A stretch of DNA of 18,966 nucleotides from an uncultured Alphaproteobacteria bacterium (GTDB lineage: Bacteria; Pseudomonadota; Alphaproteobacteria; Rickettsiales; UBA1997), in contig CASFUN010000035.1 of the NCBI GenBank assembly GCA_949298005.1, positions 1-18,966 of the forward strand. The letters are read 5' to 3'. This document shows, one piece after another, positions 5,476 through 13,882 of this stretch. The position numbers and the translations under genes are program-made. The number at the start of each line of letters is the position of its first letter. Position 1 is the stretch's first letter. The notes under the pieces are model-generated. The model worked only from the letters and a program-made list of their open reading frames with translations. It did no database searches and was not told the DNA's origin.

Positions 5476-7593
5476 TTACTTCCTACCCAAATCAGCACCA
5501 GTTTTTTGATCTACTTCCCTATAGCTGAGCTTAGGTTTTCCTTTCTTATCAAAACCTATAACTTTAACATTTATAGTTTTACCTTCAGTTAGAATATCAT
5601 CTACAAAATCAACCCTATAATCAGCTAATTCACTGATATGAACAAAACCATCGGTATTTCCTGGTAATTGAACGAAAGCGCCAACATCAATTATTTTTAC
5701 AACTTTACCATTGTATATCTTGCCAACTTCTGGTTCAAAAGTTAAAGCCTCTATCATGCTAATAGCTTTATCTATATCGGCATAAGAAGTTCCAAGAACT
5801 CTAACATTGCCATCTTCTTCTATGTCTATGGTTGTTTTGGTGGTTTCGGTAATATTTTTAATATTTTTACCTTGACTACCTATAATATCCTTGATCTTAT
5901 CAACTGGTACTGTAATAGATTTTAGTTTAGGTGCTGAAGGAGCAACATGGTTTCTTGATTCTGTTATAGCTTTTGCCATTTTACCAAGAATATGTAAACG
6001 CCCAACTCTTGCTTGTTCTAATGCTGTTTGCATTATCTCACGACTAACTCCTTTGCATTTTATATCCATTTGCAAAGCAGTTATAGCCTCTTTTGTTCCA
6101 GCAACTTTAAAATCCATATCACCAAGATGATCCTCGTCACCCATTATGTCGCTAAGTACAATAAAATTATCGCCTTCTTTAACTAAACCCATAGCTATAC
6201 CGGCAACTGGCGCTTTCATTGGAACACCGCCAGCCATAAGTGCCATAGAACCAGCACAAACTGTAGCCATAGATGAAGAGCCATTTGATTCAGTTATTTC
6301 AGAAACAAGACGTACTGTATAAGGAAATTCATTTTTGTTTGCTTTTATATTATTTAAAGCTCTCCAAGCTAGTTTTCCATGACCTATTTCTCTTCTGCCT
6401 GGTGCTCCTAACCTACCACATTCACCAACTGCATAAGGAGGAAAATTATAATGTAACATGAAAGTTTCTCTAAATAGATCTCTGCCAACACCGTCAACTA
6501 TTTGCTCATCATAGGCTGACCCTAGTGTTAATACACATAATGATTGTGTCTCACCTCTGGTAAATAATGCTGAGCCATGTACGACCTCTAAAGGTAAAAT
6601 ATCAACTTCAACAGTTATAGGTCTAACTTGATCTTTGTTCCTACCATCTATTCTTTTACCAGTAGTTAATAGCTTATTTCTAACTATATCTTTTTCGATT
6701 TCTTTAAAAATATAATCAAATTTGTTTTGATATATTTCATCTGTATCTTCAGATACAAACTTTTCAAATAATTTATCTTTTATTTTCTCCAAAGTTTTAA
6801 CTCTAGCCTGTTTTTCAATTATTTCATAAGCTTCAGAAACATCATCTCTTACAAATTCATTTATATTTCTTATAAGTTCACTATCATCATCTTCAGTTAT
6901 TGTAAGTTTTTCTATGTTACACTCGGAAGCAAATTCTTTTATTAGTGTTACCACTGGTTTTAATGAATCATGCGCGAACTGAACAGCATTTAACATTTCT
7001 TCTTCAGAAAGTTCTTTAACTTCTGACTCAACCATTAATACAGAATCATCGGTACCGGCAACAACTAACTCTAGTTTTCCTCCATTGGAAAATGGATGTG
7101 CTGGATTTAAAATAAATTCACCATCTCTATAACCAACTTTAGCAGCTGCTATAGGACCTTCAAATAAAGCTTTAGATATAGTTAAAGCAGCAGAAGCAGC
7201 TATACTAGCAACAACCTCGACTGGACTGTCCTCGTCATGTGATAGCAAAGTACAAAAAACATTTGTTTCGTATCTATAGTTTGAAGGAAACAATGGTCTT
7301 ATTGGTCTATCTATAAGTCTTGATACTAGAACTTCGTGGTCACTTGGTTTTGTTTCTCTTTTGATAAATCCTGGTGGTACTTGACCAGCAGCATAAAATT
7401 TTTCTACGTAAGATATAGTTAATGGAACAAAATCTATACCAGTTGTTTCTTTATTAGCTGTCGTAACATTTGCCATAACTATCGTGTTACCCATCTTCGC
7501 AACAACACTGCTTGCTTGTCTACCTATTTTACCAGTTTCTAAGCTTAGGGTTTTACCACCCCATTCCATCTCTTTTTTTATTATATTAAACAT
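5476..7593 (-). CDS. pnp: Polyribonucleotide nucleotidyltransferase (PNPase)
   Basis: Phosphate-dependent 3'-5' exoribonuclease of mRNA decay, and in many bacteria part of the RNA degradosome. At 705 residues it is full length. It has two RNase PH-like domains (about 10-140 and 310-540). The second carries the conserved FPPYAVGECGRLGAPGRREI and SDIMGDEDHLGDMDFKVAGT blocks with the catalytic/metal Asp residues. They are joined by the helical linker and followed by a KH domain (I-I-G-S-Q-G-K-N-I-K, near residue 570) and an S1 domain (GKIYNGKVVKI...FVHISEL). ATG 7593 is preceded by an AGGA ribosome site that overlaps the rpsO TAG stop, so the two genes are translationally adjacent (9-bp gap). 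All key motifs are intact. Confidence 0.98.
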   Translation of the reverse strand: MFNIIKKEMEWGGKTLSLETGKIGRQASSVVAKMGNTIVMANVTTANKETTGIDFVPLTISYVEKFYAAGQVPPGFIKRETKPSDHEVLVSRLIDRPIRPLFPSNYRYETNVFCTLLSHDEDSPVEVVASIAASAALTISKALFEGPIAAAKVGYRDGEFILNPAHPFSNGGKLELVVAGTDDSVLMVESEVKELSEEEMLNAVQFAHDSLKPVVTLIKEFASECNIEKLTITEDDDSELIRNINEFVRDDVSEAYEIIEKQARVKTLEKIKDKLFEKFVSEDTDEIYQNKFDYIFKEIEKDIVRNKLLTTGKRIDGRNKDQVRPITVEVDILPLEVVHGSALFTRGETQSLCVLTLGSAYDEQIVDGVGRDLFRETFMLHYNFPPYAVGECGRLGAPGRREIGHGKLAWRALNNIKANKNEFPYTVRLVSEITESNGSSSMATVCAGSMALMAGGVPMKAPVAGIAMGLVKEGDNFIVLSDIMGDEDHLGDMDFKVAGTKEAITALQMDIKCKGVSREIMQTALEQARVGRLHILGKMAKAITESRNHVAPSAPKLKSITVPVDKIKDIIGSQGKNIKNITETTKTTIDIEEDGNVRVLGTSYADIDKAISMIEALTFEPEVGKIYNGKVVKIIDVGAFVQLPGNTDGFVHISELADYRVDFVDDILTEGKTINVKVIGFDKKGKPKLSYREVDQKTGADLGRK

Positions 7594-7602
7594 CTTAAAT
7601 TC

Positions 7603-7884
7603 CTAATTGTTTTTGTTTGCTTTTAATCCTAACGATTTAACAAGCTTTGCATATCTTTCTGGAGACTTTTTACTTAAATATTTTAAAAGCCTCTTTCTTC
7701 TTGCAACTAATATCATCAAACCATTTCTGGAAGAAAAATCTTTTTGATGTATTTTTAAATGTTCAGTTAGATTTTTAATTCTTTCTGTCATAATAGCACA
7801 TTGAACTTCTACTGAGCCAGTATCGCTTTCATTAGTTGCAAAATTACTTATTAATTGACCTTTTTTTTCTTTAGTAATTGTCAT
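7603..7884 (-). CDS. rpsO: 30S ribosomal protein S15
   Basis: Primary 16S rRNA-binding protein of the small-subunit platform. The 93 residues (usual about 89) contain the hallmark blocks TGSVEVQCAIMTERIKNLTEHL, the H-x-K-D-F-S-S-R-x-G-L segment and the R-R-K-R-L-L-K-Y-L motif. The rpsO-pnp order is widespread in bacteria. ATG 7884 is preceded by AGAAGG about 10 bp upstream. The coding region holds an uninterrupted run of eight As (minus strand) in frame, useful as a control for the homopolymer frameshifts further right. The leader of roughly 70 nt may hold the S15 autoregulatory site known from other bacteria, but I see no convincing structure. Confidence 0.97.
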   Translation of the reverse strand: MTITKEKKGQLISNFATNESDTGSVEVQCAIMTERIKNLTEHLKIHQKDFSSRNGLMILVARRKRLLKYLSKKSPERYAKLVKSLGLKANKNN

Positions 7885-7963
7885 AATTATAACCTTCTGA
7901 GAATTATTAATAAAATATCTTAAATTGGTACCACCTCAAAATGCAGTTAACCAACAAACAAAT

Positions 7964-7969
7964 ATTATA
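7964..7969 (-). promoter_or_regulatory. Possible -10 element for rpsO-pnp
   Basis: A perfect TATAAT on the minus strand, about 80 bp before the rpsO ATG. No convincing -35 box lies 16-18 bp upstream, so this is tentative. Confidence 0.3.
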
Positions 7970-8005
7970 TAAGTAATTAAATAAAAAGCTAGGTAAATTT
8001 TTTCC

Positions 8006-8033
8006 TTGTCTTTAAGACATATTTTTTTATTAT
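8006..8033 (+). promoter_or_regulatory. Possible promoter of dut-lolA-helicase, with a palindrome over the -35
   Basis: TTGTCT (8006-8011), 16 bp, TATTAT (8028-8033). The odd palindrome TGTCTTTAAGACA (8007-8019) covers the -35 box and could be an operator in this divergent rpsO/dut interval. Both matches are imperfect. Confidence 0.3.
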
Positions 8034-8053
8034 TAAGAAAAAATTGAGTTTCT

Positions 8054-8494
8054 ATGTTAATAAAATTTAAAAAACTAAATGAAAAAGCAATTATTCCTGA
8101 ATATAAAACGAGTGGTTCTGCCGGTTTTGATCTACAAGTCTTATTAGATAATGAAAAAGAAATTATAAAAAAAGGTGAAATAAAATTATTTAAAACAGGT
8201 CTAGCAATGTCATTGCCTAATGGTTATGAGGCACAAGTACGATCTAGATCCGGTTTATCACTTAAGAATGGAATTATAGTATTAAATGCTCCTGGGACTG
8301 TTGATTCTGACTATAGAGGAGAGATAGGAATAATTGCAATGAATTGCGGAAATGAAGATTTTATGGTTGAAAATGGCATGAGACTCGCTCAAATGGTAAT
8401 ATCAAAATATGAAAAAGCTGAAATAGAAGTTGTAGATAGCCTTGATGAAACTGAAAGAAATTCAGGTGGCTTTGGTTCAACAGGAGTAATATGA
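8054..8494 (+). CDS. dut: dUTP diphosphatase (dUTPase)
   Basis: Hydrolyses dUTP to dUMP and pyrophosphate, keeping uracil out of DNA and feeding thymidylate synthesis. The homotrimeric family's five motifs are all visible in 146 residues: SAGFDL (22-27), RSRSGL (63-68), GTVDSDYRGEIGI (81-93, with catalytic D84), RLAQMVI (110-116) and the C-terminal R-N-S-G-G-F-G-S-T-G (135-144). The C-terminal motif ends just before the TGA stop, which confirms that TGA is a stop codon in this genome. The stop overlaps the lolA start (ATGA), so translation is probably coupled. Confidence 0.97.
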   Translation: MLIKFKKLNEKAIIPEYKTSGSAGFDLQVLLDNEKEIIKKGEIKLFKTGLAMSLPNGYEAQVRSRSGLSLKNGIIVLNAPGTVDSDYRGEIGIIAMNCGNEDFMVENGMRLAQMVISKYEKAEIEVVDSLDETERNSGGFGSTGVI

Positions 8495-9117
8495 ATAAAA
8501 CAAGAATAGCAATAATATTTCTTTTATTATTTTCCTATAATAGTTCCTTTTCCGGACAATTTAATAAAAATGAAATTAGCATAATAGATAAAATAGAAAA
8601 TTTTTTTAGAAATCTAAAAACAATTCAAGGTAATTTTGTTCAATTTAGCGAAATAAATGAAGGAATGTCAGAAGGAAAATTTTATATAAAAAAGCCCCAA
8701 AAAATTAGATTTGAATATACAAATCCCAATAATATATTAATAGTCAGCAGTGGTGACTTAGTAAATTACTATGATCGCGATTTAAATGAAATAACTATTA
8801 TTCCAATATCAAAAACACCTATACCATTATTATTTAATAGTAATTTTTGCTTAGATGCAAACAAATCAAATTTAATTAACTTAGTAATAAATCCTGATGG
8901 TACAAAAAAAATTTTATTAAAAATGATTATTGAAGAATTGGAATATTTTGTTGAATATACATTTGATAACCAAATAACTAAAATTATGGAAATCAGTGTT
9001 TATGATGAAAGTAAACAAAAAACAACTTTATCGCTTTCACATACATTAATTAATAATGAAATTAATGATTCAATTTTTGTTTTCAAAAATCCAAGGTTAT
9101 ATAAAAATAGAAAATAA
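8491..9117 (+). CDS. lolA: Outer-membrane lipoprotein carrier protein LolA
   Basis: Periplasmic chaperone that accepts lipoproteins from the LolCDE complex and carries them across the periplasm. The 208 residues start with a signal peptide (MNKTRIAIIFLLLFSYNSSF, cleavage near S-F-S). They then show the LolA pattern: I-Q-G-N-F-V-Q-F-S-E near residue 45, G-K-F-Y-I-K-K-P-Q-K-I-R-F-E-Y near 63-77, a strand ending VNYYDRDLNEIT, and a later P-I-P-L-L. The gene overlaps dut by four bases and its stop overlaps the next start by one (TAATG), so the three genes form one unit. Confidence 0.88.
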   Translation: MNKTRIAIIFLLLFSYNSSFSGQFNKNEISIIDKIENFFRNLKTIQGNFVQFSEINEGMSEGKFYIKKPQKIRFEYTNPNNILIVSSGDLVNYYDRDLNEITIIPISKTPIPLLFNSNFCLDANKSNLINLVINPDGTKKILLKMIIEELEYFVEYTFDNQITKIMEISVYDESKQKTTLSLSHTLINNEINDSIFVFKNPRLYKNRK

Positions 9118-10376
9118 TGTATTCTTACTTATCAGAAACACAAAAATTAGTTATAGATAGTATAGAGAAAGGTGATAATGTATTTATAACAGGAGCAGCT
9201 GGTACCGGCAAATCTTATTTATTACATTTTTTAAAAGATAGACTTAAAAATAAAAATATACATATTACAGCCACAACTGGTATAGCTGCCATTAATATAG
9301 GAGGGGTAACATTACACTCATGGGCAAATTTAGGTAAAGAAGATATACCAGTAATAGAAATAGCTAAAAAAATATTATCTGTTAGTGGTATTTATACAAG
9401 AAAAAAAATAATAAATACTCAGATATTGGCTATTGATGAGGTATCAATGCTTTCAAAAGAAACATTTGAAAATCTTGATTTACTTCTAAAATTAGTAAGG
9501 GATAACGAGAAGCCATTTGGTGATATACAGATTTTATTATTTGGTGATTTTTTTCAATTACCACCTGTTAATAGTAAAAACTTCTGCTTTGAAAGTAATC
9601 TTTGGCAAGAGGCAAATATTAAAACATTTATTCTAAAAGAAACATTTCGTCAAAAAAGTGAAAGATTTATAAATTTATTGGACAATATTAGACATGGTTT
9701 TATCAATGAAGACGATAAAAAAATACTTGAAACAAGACTTGGAGTTATAGATAAGAGTATTATTCGACCAACAATACTATCAACACATAATACACTTGTA
9801 GAAAAAATTAATTTTGAAAAATTAAATAATTTACCATCAAGAGAAATTACCTATACAGCTAAATTCAAAGGCGAACAAGATAAGATAGACTTACTGAAAA
9901 GAAACTGTATAGCAAAAGAATTCTTAACATTAAAAATCGGTAGTCAAGTAATGATGCTAAAAAATACGTATCAAAAGGATGGTATAATTAATGGTTCTAC
10001 AGGCATAGTCGTTGGTTTTTCAAGCAAAAAAAATTATCCGATAGTAGAATTTACAAATGGTCAAAATATAGTAATAGTACCTGATGTTTGGGAGATAACA
10101 ACCTTTAATAGTAATACCGGAGAGTTAGAGATATTAGCTACTATGTGCCAAATACCTTTAACATTATCATGGGCAATAACAATTCATAAATCACAAGGAA
10201 TGACTATAGATAAAGCAGAATTTGATTTAGAAAAATCATTTGCTGATGGGCAAGTTTATGTGGCATTTTCAAGAATAAAGGATTTGGATGGACTTTTTAT
10301 GAAAAGTTTCGACCATACAAAAATAAGAGTAAATAAAAAGGTCTTAGATTTTTATAAAAAATTTGAAAATAATTAG
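9117..10376 (+). CDS. Pif1/RRM3-like SF1B DNA helicase
   Basis: ATP-dependent 5'-3' DNA helicase of the Pif1 group, a family linked to unwinding G-quadruplexes, R-loops and other obstacles. The 419 residues contain all core motifs: Walker A GAAGTGKS (26-33), Ia ITATTGIAAINIGGVTLHSW, II LAIDEVSML, III LLFGDFFQLPPV, IV LKETFRQ, V LSWAITIHKSQGMTID and VI VYVAFSRIKDLDGL. There are no extra N- or C-terminal domains, so it is a minimal bacterial form. It overlaps lolA by one base and is the last gene of the unit. The RecD-like family is the main alternative, but the DEVSM and KSQGMT motifs favour Pif1. Confidence 0.92.
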   Translation: MYSYLSETQKLVIDSIEKGDNVFITGAAGTGKSYLLHFLKDRLKNKNIHITATTGIAAINIGGVTLHSWANLGKEDIPVIEIAKKILSVSGIYTRKKIINTQILAIDEVSMLSKETFENLDLLLKLVRDNEKPFGDIQILLFGDFFQLPPVNSKNFCFESNLWQEANIKTFILKETFRQKSERFINLLDNIRHGFINEDDKKILETRLGVIDKSIIRPTILSTHNTLVEKINFEKLNNLPSREITYTAKFKGEQDKIDLLKRNCIAKEFLTLKIGSQVMMLKNTYQKDGIINGSTGIVVGFSSKKNYPIVEFTNGQNIVIVPDVWEITTFNSNTGELEILATMCQIPLTLSWAITIHKSQGMTIDKAEFDLEKSFADGQVYVAFSRIKDLDGLFMKSFDHTKIRVNKKVLDFYKKFENN

Positions 10377-10398
10377 AAATAGAAAATTTTATTTTACA

Positions 10399-10473
10399 TG
10401 GTGCGAGTGACGCGGCTCGAACGCGCGACCCCAACCTTGGCAAGGTTGTGCTCTACCACTGAGCTACACTCGC
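10399..10473 (-). tRNA. tRNA-Gly(GCC)
   Basis: On the minus strand the acceptor stem GCGAGTG/CACTCGC is perfect. The D-arm is GCTC-AGTGGTA-GAGC. The anticodon stem CAACC/GGTTG carries the loop TTGCCAA (anticodon GCC), and the T-arm contains GCGCG-TTCGAGC-CGCGT-type sequence with the conserved TTCGA. The 3' CCA is encoded (complement of 10399-10401). The gene converges on the helicase gene 22 bp away. It is the most GC-rich element of the window. Confidence 0.97.
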
Positions 10474-10482
10474 AACCCTTTT

Positions 10483-10510
10483 ATGGTAAAGCTTCATTTT
10501 TTATTTTCAA
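10483..10510 (-). promoter_or_regulatory. Possible promoter of tRNA-Gly
   Basis: On the minus strand TTGAAA (complement of 10505-10510), 16 bp, TACCAT (complement of 10483-10488) would place the start a few bases before the mature tRNA 5' end. The -10 match is weak. Confidence 0.33.
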
Positions 10511-10538
10511 GCTTAAAAAATCCTAATCAATATATTGT

Positions 10539-10610
10539 TTGACTTTGCTACTTAGTATTATTTGTAATACAGCAATAAACCATTGACATTAAAAATATTA
10601 TCATAATAAT
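10539..10610 (+). promoter_or_regulatory. Two candidate promoters of rho
   Basis: The better one has a perfect TTGACA (10583-10588), 16 bp, then AATAAT (10605-10610), and would start about 45 bp before the rho ATG. A second lies upstream: TTGACT (10539-10544), 18 bp, TGTAAT (10563-10568). Both point right, away from the divergent tRNA gene. Confidence 0.45.
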
Positions 10611-10662
10611 TATTATGAATAATTCTTTAAGAAAATCCATTTATTAAAAAACCATATTTGAT

Positions 10663-12288
10663 ATGACAGATTTTGACAGTGAGAGTATTGCTATTAGTGA
10701 TAATACTACGAATAATCAAAAAAAAACTAGAATTCCAAGAAAAAAAATAACTATAAACAAAGACATAGACTTTTCGGTAATAGAGAAAGAAAACTTTGAA
10801 ATCCTACCAAAAGACAAAAAAGAATATGTACCAACAATCAAGGAAATACGTGATATGCCATTACTGGAAACAAAAGAAGATAAAATTAACTTTATATTAA
10901 GTGATATAGAAGATCAAAAGCCAAAAGAAGAGAAACCTACCAAAAAGGATTTAAATGAAATTTTAGAGGAGATAGTTAGAGAAGAACAACTCAAACAAAG
11001 TATTCCAAAAGAAATAATAGAATTAAATTTTCTGAAGAATAAAACTCCTAGAGAATTAATAACTTATGCTGATGGTAAAATAGAAAATATAAATGATATG
11101 CATAAACAAGACATGATTTATGCAATACTTAAAGAATTTTCAGATAGAAATCCCGAAAATATGATAGTTGGTGAAGGCGTTCTTGAAATATTACCTGATA
11201 TCTTTGGTTTTCTAAGATCAACCAACTCCAATTATGTTGCTGGCCCTGATGATATATATGTTTCCCCAGCCCAAATAAAAAAATTTGGATTAAGAAATGG
11301 AGATGTTATTAAAGGTAAAATAAGAGCTCCTAAAAAAGGTGAAAAATATTTTGCTCTATTAAAACTCGACACAATTAACGGACTTACAGTTGAAGAGTCT
11401 AAACATAGAATAAGATTTGATGACTTAACTCCACTGTATCCACATGAAAAGTTAAATTTAGAAGATACAGATGCGTTCATTAATAAAAAAGATGATAGCT
11501 CAAGAATTTTGGATATAATTTCACCAATAGGAAAAGGACAAAGAGCTTTAATAGTAGCTCCTCCTAAAACTGGAAAAACTACTCTCATGCAGAATATAGC
11601 ACATTCTATAACTAAAGCACATCCAGAAATAGTCCTTATGGTACTATTAATAGATGAAAGACCAGAAGAAGTAACTGATATGGCTAGATCTGTACAGGGT
11701 GAAGTTGTAAGTTCTACATTTGATGAACCAGCCTATAGACATGTACAACTTGCTGAAATAGTTATTGAAAAAGCACAAAGAATGGTGGAAAATGGTAAAG
11801 ATGTTGTTATTTTACTTGATTCTATTACTAGATTAGCAAGGGCATATAATAACGTTGTACCATCTTCAGGAAAAGTTTTAACTGGTGGTGTTGACACAAA
11901 TGCGCTTCAAAAACCTAAAAGGTTATTTGGTGCTGCTAGAAATATAGAAAATGGTGGTTCTCTAACTATAATAGCTACAGCTCTTGTTGAAACTGGTTCA
12001 AAAATGGATGAAGTCATTTTTGAAGAATTTAAAGGAACTGGTAATAGCGAAATAGTACTTGATAGAAAAATATCTGATAAACGAATATTCCCAGCTTTAG
12101 ATTTGATTAAATCTGGTACTAGAAAAGAAGAGTTGTTGCTAGATAAAGCTATATTGTCTAAAACTTGGATGCTAAGAAAAATCCTTTCAACTATGGATAC
12201 TGTTAGTGCTATGGAATTTATGAAAGATAAGTTAGATATTACAAAAAATAATGCTGAATTCTTTAATACGATGAATAAATCTGTATAA
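10663..12288 (+). CDS. rho: Transcription termination factor Rho, N-terminally extended
   Basis: Hexameric RNA-dependent ATPase/helicase that ends transcription. From about residue 121 it aligns with the standard protein. The helical N-terminal domain (TPRELITYADGKIENINDMH, then KQDMIYAILK) is followed by the cold-shock RNA-binding fold (GEGVLEILPDIFGFLRS). It then has Walker A APPKTGKTT (299-307), LLIDERPEEV (328-337, catalytic Glu), the Q-loop region around 345-357, DSITRLARAYN (386-396) and the R-loop GKVLTGGVDTNAL (403-415). The total of 541 residues exceeds the common 420-460. The extra 120 N-terminal residues are Lys/Glu/Asp-rich, low complexity and probably disordered. The gene keeps an uninterrupted A9 run in frame near its start (10718-10726). 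Confidence 0.97.
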   Translation: MTDFDSESIAISDNTTNNQKKTRIPRKKITINKDIDFSVIEKENFEILPKDKKEYVPTIKEIRDMPLLETKEDKINFILSDIEDQKPKEEKPTKKDLNEILEEIVREEQLKQSIPKEIIELNFLKNKTPRELITYADGKIENINDMHKQDMIYAILKEFSDRNPENMIVGEGVLEILPDIFGFLRSTNSNYVAGPDDIYVSPAQIKKFGLRNGDVIKGKIRAPKKGEKYFALLKLDTINGLTVEESKHRIRFDDLTPLYPHEKLNLEDTDAFINKKDDSSRILDIISPIGKGQRALIVAPPKTGKTTLMQNIAHSITKAHPEIVLMVLLIDERPEEVTDMARSVQGEVVSSTFDEPAYRHVQLAEIVIEKAQRMVENGKDVVILLDSITRLARAYNNVVPSSGKVLTGGVDTNALQKPKRLFGAARNIENGGSLTIIATALVETGSKMDEVIFEEFKGTGNSEIVLDRKISDKRIFPALDLIKSGTRKEELLLDKAILSKTWMLRKILSTMDTVSAMEFMKDKLDITKNNAEFFNTMNKSV

Positions 12289-12426
12289 TTTATAATAAAA
12301 TATTTTGATATTAACCCATCTATTGGAATTAACACAAAATAATTGTTTACTCTACAAGAATAATAACAATTGATTTATAAAAAAAATTAAGATAAGTTAT
12401 AGTTATTATTTAAAGATAAAATTAAT

Positions 12427-13104
12427 ATGGCAAATTTCAAAGAAACATTAAAAAGAGTAGTAACTCCTATAAATCAAGAAGGATATAACATAATAATTTT
12501 AACAGCAGTAGTAGCTGCTTTATTAGCAATGATATCACATTTTTCAGGACTTATATCAGTTATTTTTTTATTATTTTGTATTTATTTTTTCAGAGATCCA
12601 AAAAGATTCACGCCAGATGATGAAAATGTATTTGTTGCACCAGCCGATGGAGTTATAGACGCAATAGAAAACATTGCTCCACCAGCAGAGTTAGAAATGG
12701 ACGAAAATATAAAATGGATCAGAATCAGTACATTTCTAAGTGTTTTTAACGTTCATGTGCAAAGGATTCCCTTTGATGGCAAAATTATAAAATTACATTA
12801 TAGAGAAGGAGCTTTTTTGAATGTTTCAGTAGATAAATATAGTAAGGATAACGAAAGGCAATCTTGTGTATTAGAAACAAAAAATGGATTACAAATACCA
12901 TTAGTTCAAATAGCTGGCCTTATAGCCAGAAGAATAGTTTGTAATTTAAATGTCGGACAAGAAGTTAAAAAAGGTGATAAATATGGTATTATTAAGTTTG
13001 GTAGTAGAGTTGATATATATCTGCCAGAGGAAGTTGTACCTTGTATCAAAATTGGTCAAACTATGATTGGTGGCGAAACAGTTATAGCAAAACTAAAAAA
13101 ATAA
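12427..13104 (+). CDS. psd: Phosphatidylserine decarboxylase (short form)
   Basis: Converts phosphatidylserine to phosphatidylethanolamine at the inner membrane, using a pyruvoyl group made by self-cleavage. The 225 residues fit the short alphaproteobacterial type. There is a membrane-spanning N-terminal segment (about 21-55, then YFFRDPKR). Motifs are F-V-A-P-A-D-G-V-I-D, the block STFLSVFNVHVQRIPFDGKI, and the processing site F-G-S-R-V-D, cleaved between G192 and S193. It is the first gene of a run that continues into pssA after 19 bp. No clear promoter is seen in the 138-bp upstream interval. Confidence 0.96.
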   Translation: MANFKETLKRVVTPINQEGYNIIILTAVVAALLAMISHFSGLISVIFLLFCIYFFRDPKRFTPDDENVFVAPADGVIDAIENIAPPAELEMDENIKWIRISTFLSVFNVHVQRIPFDGKIIKLHYREGAFLNVSVDKYSKDNERQSCVLETKNGLQIPLVQIAGLIARRIVCNLNVGQEVKKGDKYGIIKFGSRVDIYLPEEVVPCIKIGQTMIGGETVIAKLKK

Positions 13105-13123
13105 TTTAAAAATAGGATTCTAT

Positions 13124-13876
13124 ATGGAAAAAGAAGAAAATGTAAGTTTTGAATTGGTGAAATTGATACCAAATATGATAACTTTATCATCACTATGTAT
13201 TGGTTTGCTATCGGTAAGAATGGCTATAGTTGGTGATTTTGTTTCTGCTATATATTGCATAATTATAGCATGTTTATGTGATGGCTTTGATGGTAATGTA
13301 GCAAGAAGGTTAAATGCTTCTAGTGACTTTGGAGCACAACTTGATTCACTTTCCGATTTTTTTTGTTTTGGTATAGCACCTGGTTTTATAGTCTATTTCT
13401 GGAAAATGCAGTATTTTGACATATATAAAGGTATTGCTTGGATACCAGTATTATTGTTAGCTGCATGTATGGCAATAAGATTAGCTAGATTTAATATTGA
13501 TCTTAATAATGAAGATAAAGAAAACCCTCTAAATAAGCACTTTTTTAAAGGAATACCTGCACCTATGGATGCAGCATTGGTTATGTTACCTATGATAATA
13601 TCTTATGAATTTAATCTAGATATAGCTCCAATTTTAGTAATTCTTAACACCACCATTATAGCTATTATGGCTGGAAGTACTATTCCAACTCCTTGTTTTA
13701 AAAAAATAAAATTTAAAAATAAACAAAAACAATTTGTATTAATTATTATTGCAATATTTCTTATAGGTTTATTATTAAAGACATGTTTTACTGCTATATT
13801 AATATGTACTCTTTATATAATATCTATATTTTTGTCATGGTTCTATTATATAAAGTTTAAGAAAGAACTGAATTAG
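13124..13876 (+). CDS. pssA: CDP-diacylglycerol-serine O-phosphatidyltransferase
   Basis: Integral membrane enzyme that joins CDP-diacylglycerol and serine to form phosphatidylserine, the substrate of the preceding gene's product. The CDP-alcohol phosphatidyltransferase signature is complete: D53-x2-D56-G-x2-A60-R61-x8-G70-x3-D74-x3-D78. The 250 residues carry several hydrophobic segments, and PNMITLSSLCIGLLSVRMAI at the start is typical of the bacterial type II enzyme. An AGGA ribosome site lies about 8 bp before ATG. The next gene starts 6 bp after the stop. Confidence 0.96.
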   Translation: MEKEENVSFELVKLIPNMITLSSLCIGLLSVRMAIVGDFVSAIYCIIIACLCDGFDGNVARRLNASSDFGAQLDSLSDFFCFGIAPGFIVYFWKMQYFDIYKGIAWIPVLLLAACMAIRLARFNIDLNNEDKENPLNKHFFKGIPAPMDAALVMLPMIISYEFNLDIAPILVILNTTIIAIMAGSTIPTPCFKKIKFKNKQKQFVLIIIAIFLIGLLLKTCFTAILICTLYIISIFLSWFYYIKFKKELN

Positions 13877-13882
13877 CTTAGA

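Noticed and set aside
12289..12426. Promoter or terminator between rho and psd
   Set aside because: AATTGTT/AACAATT repeats with a long loop and scattered TATA-like words are present, but no pair of -35/-10 boxes has acceptable spacing.
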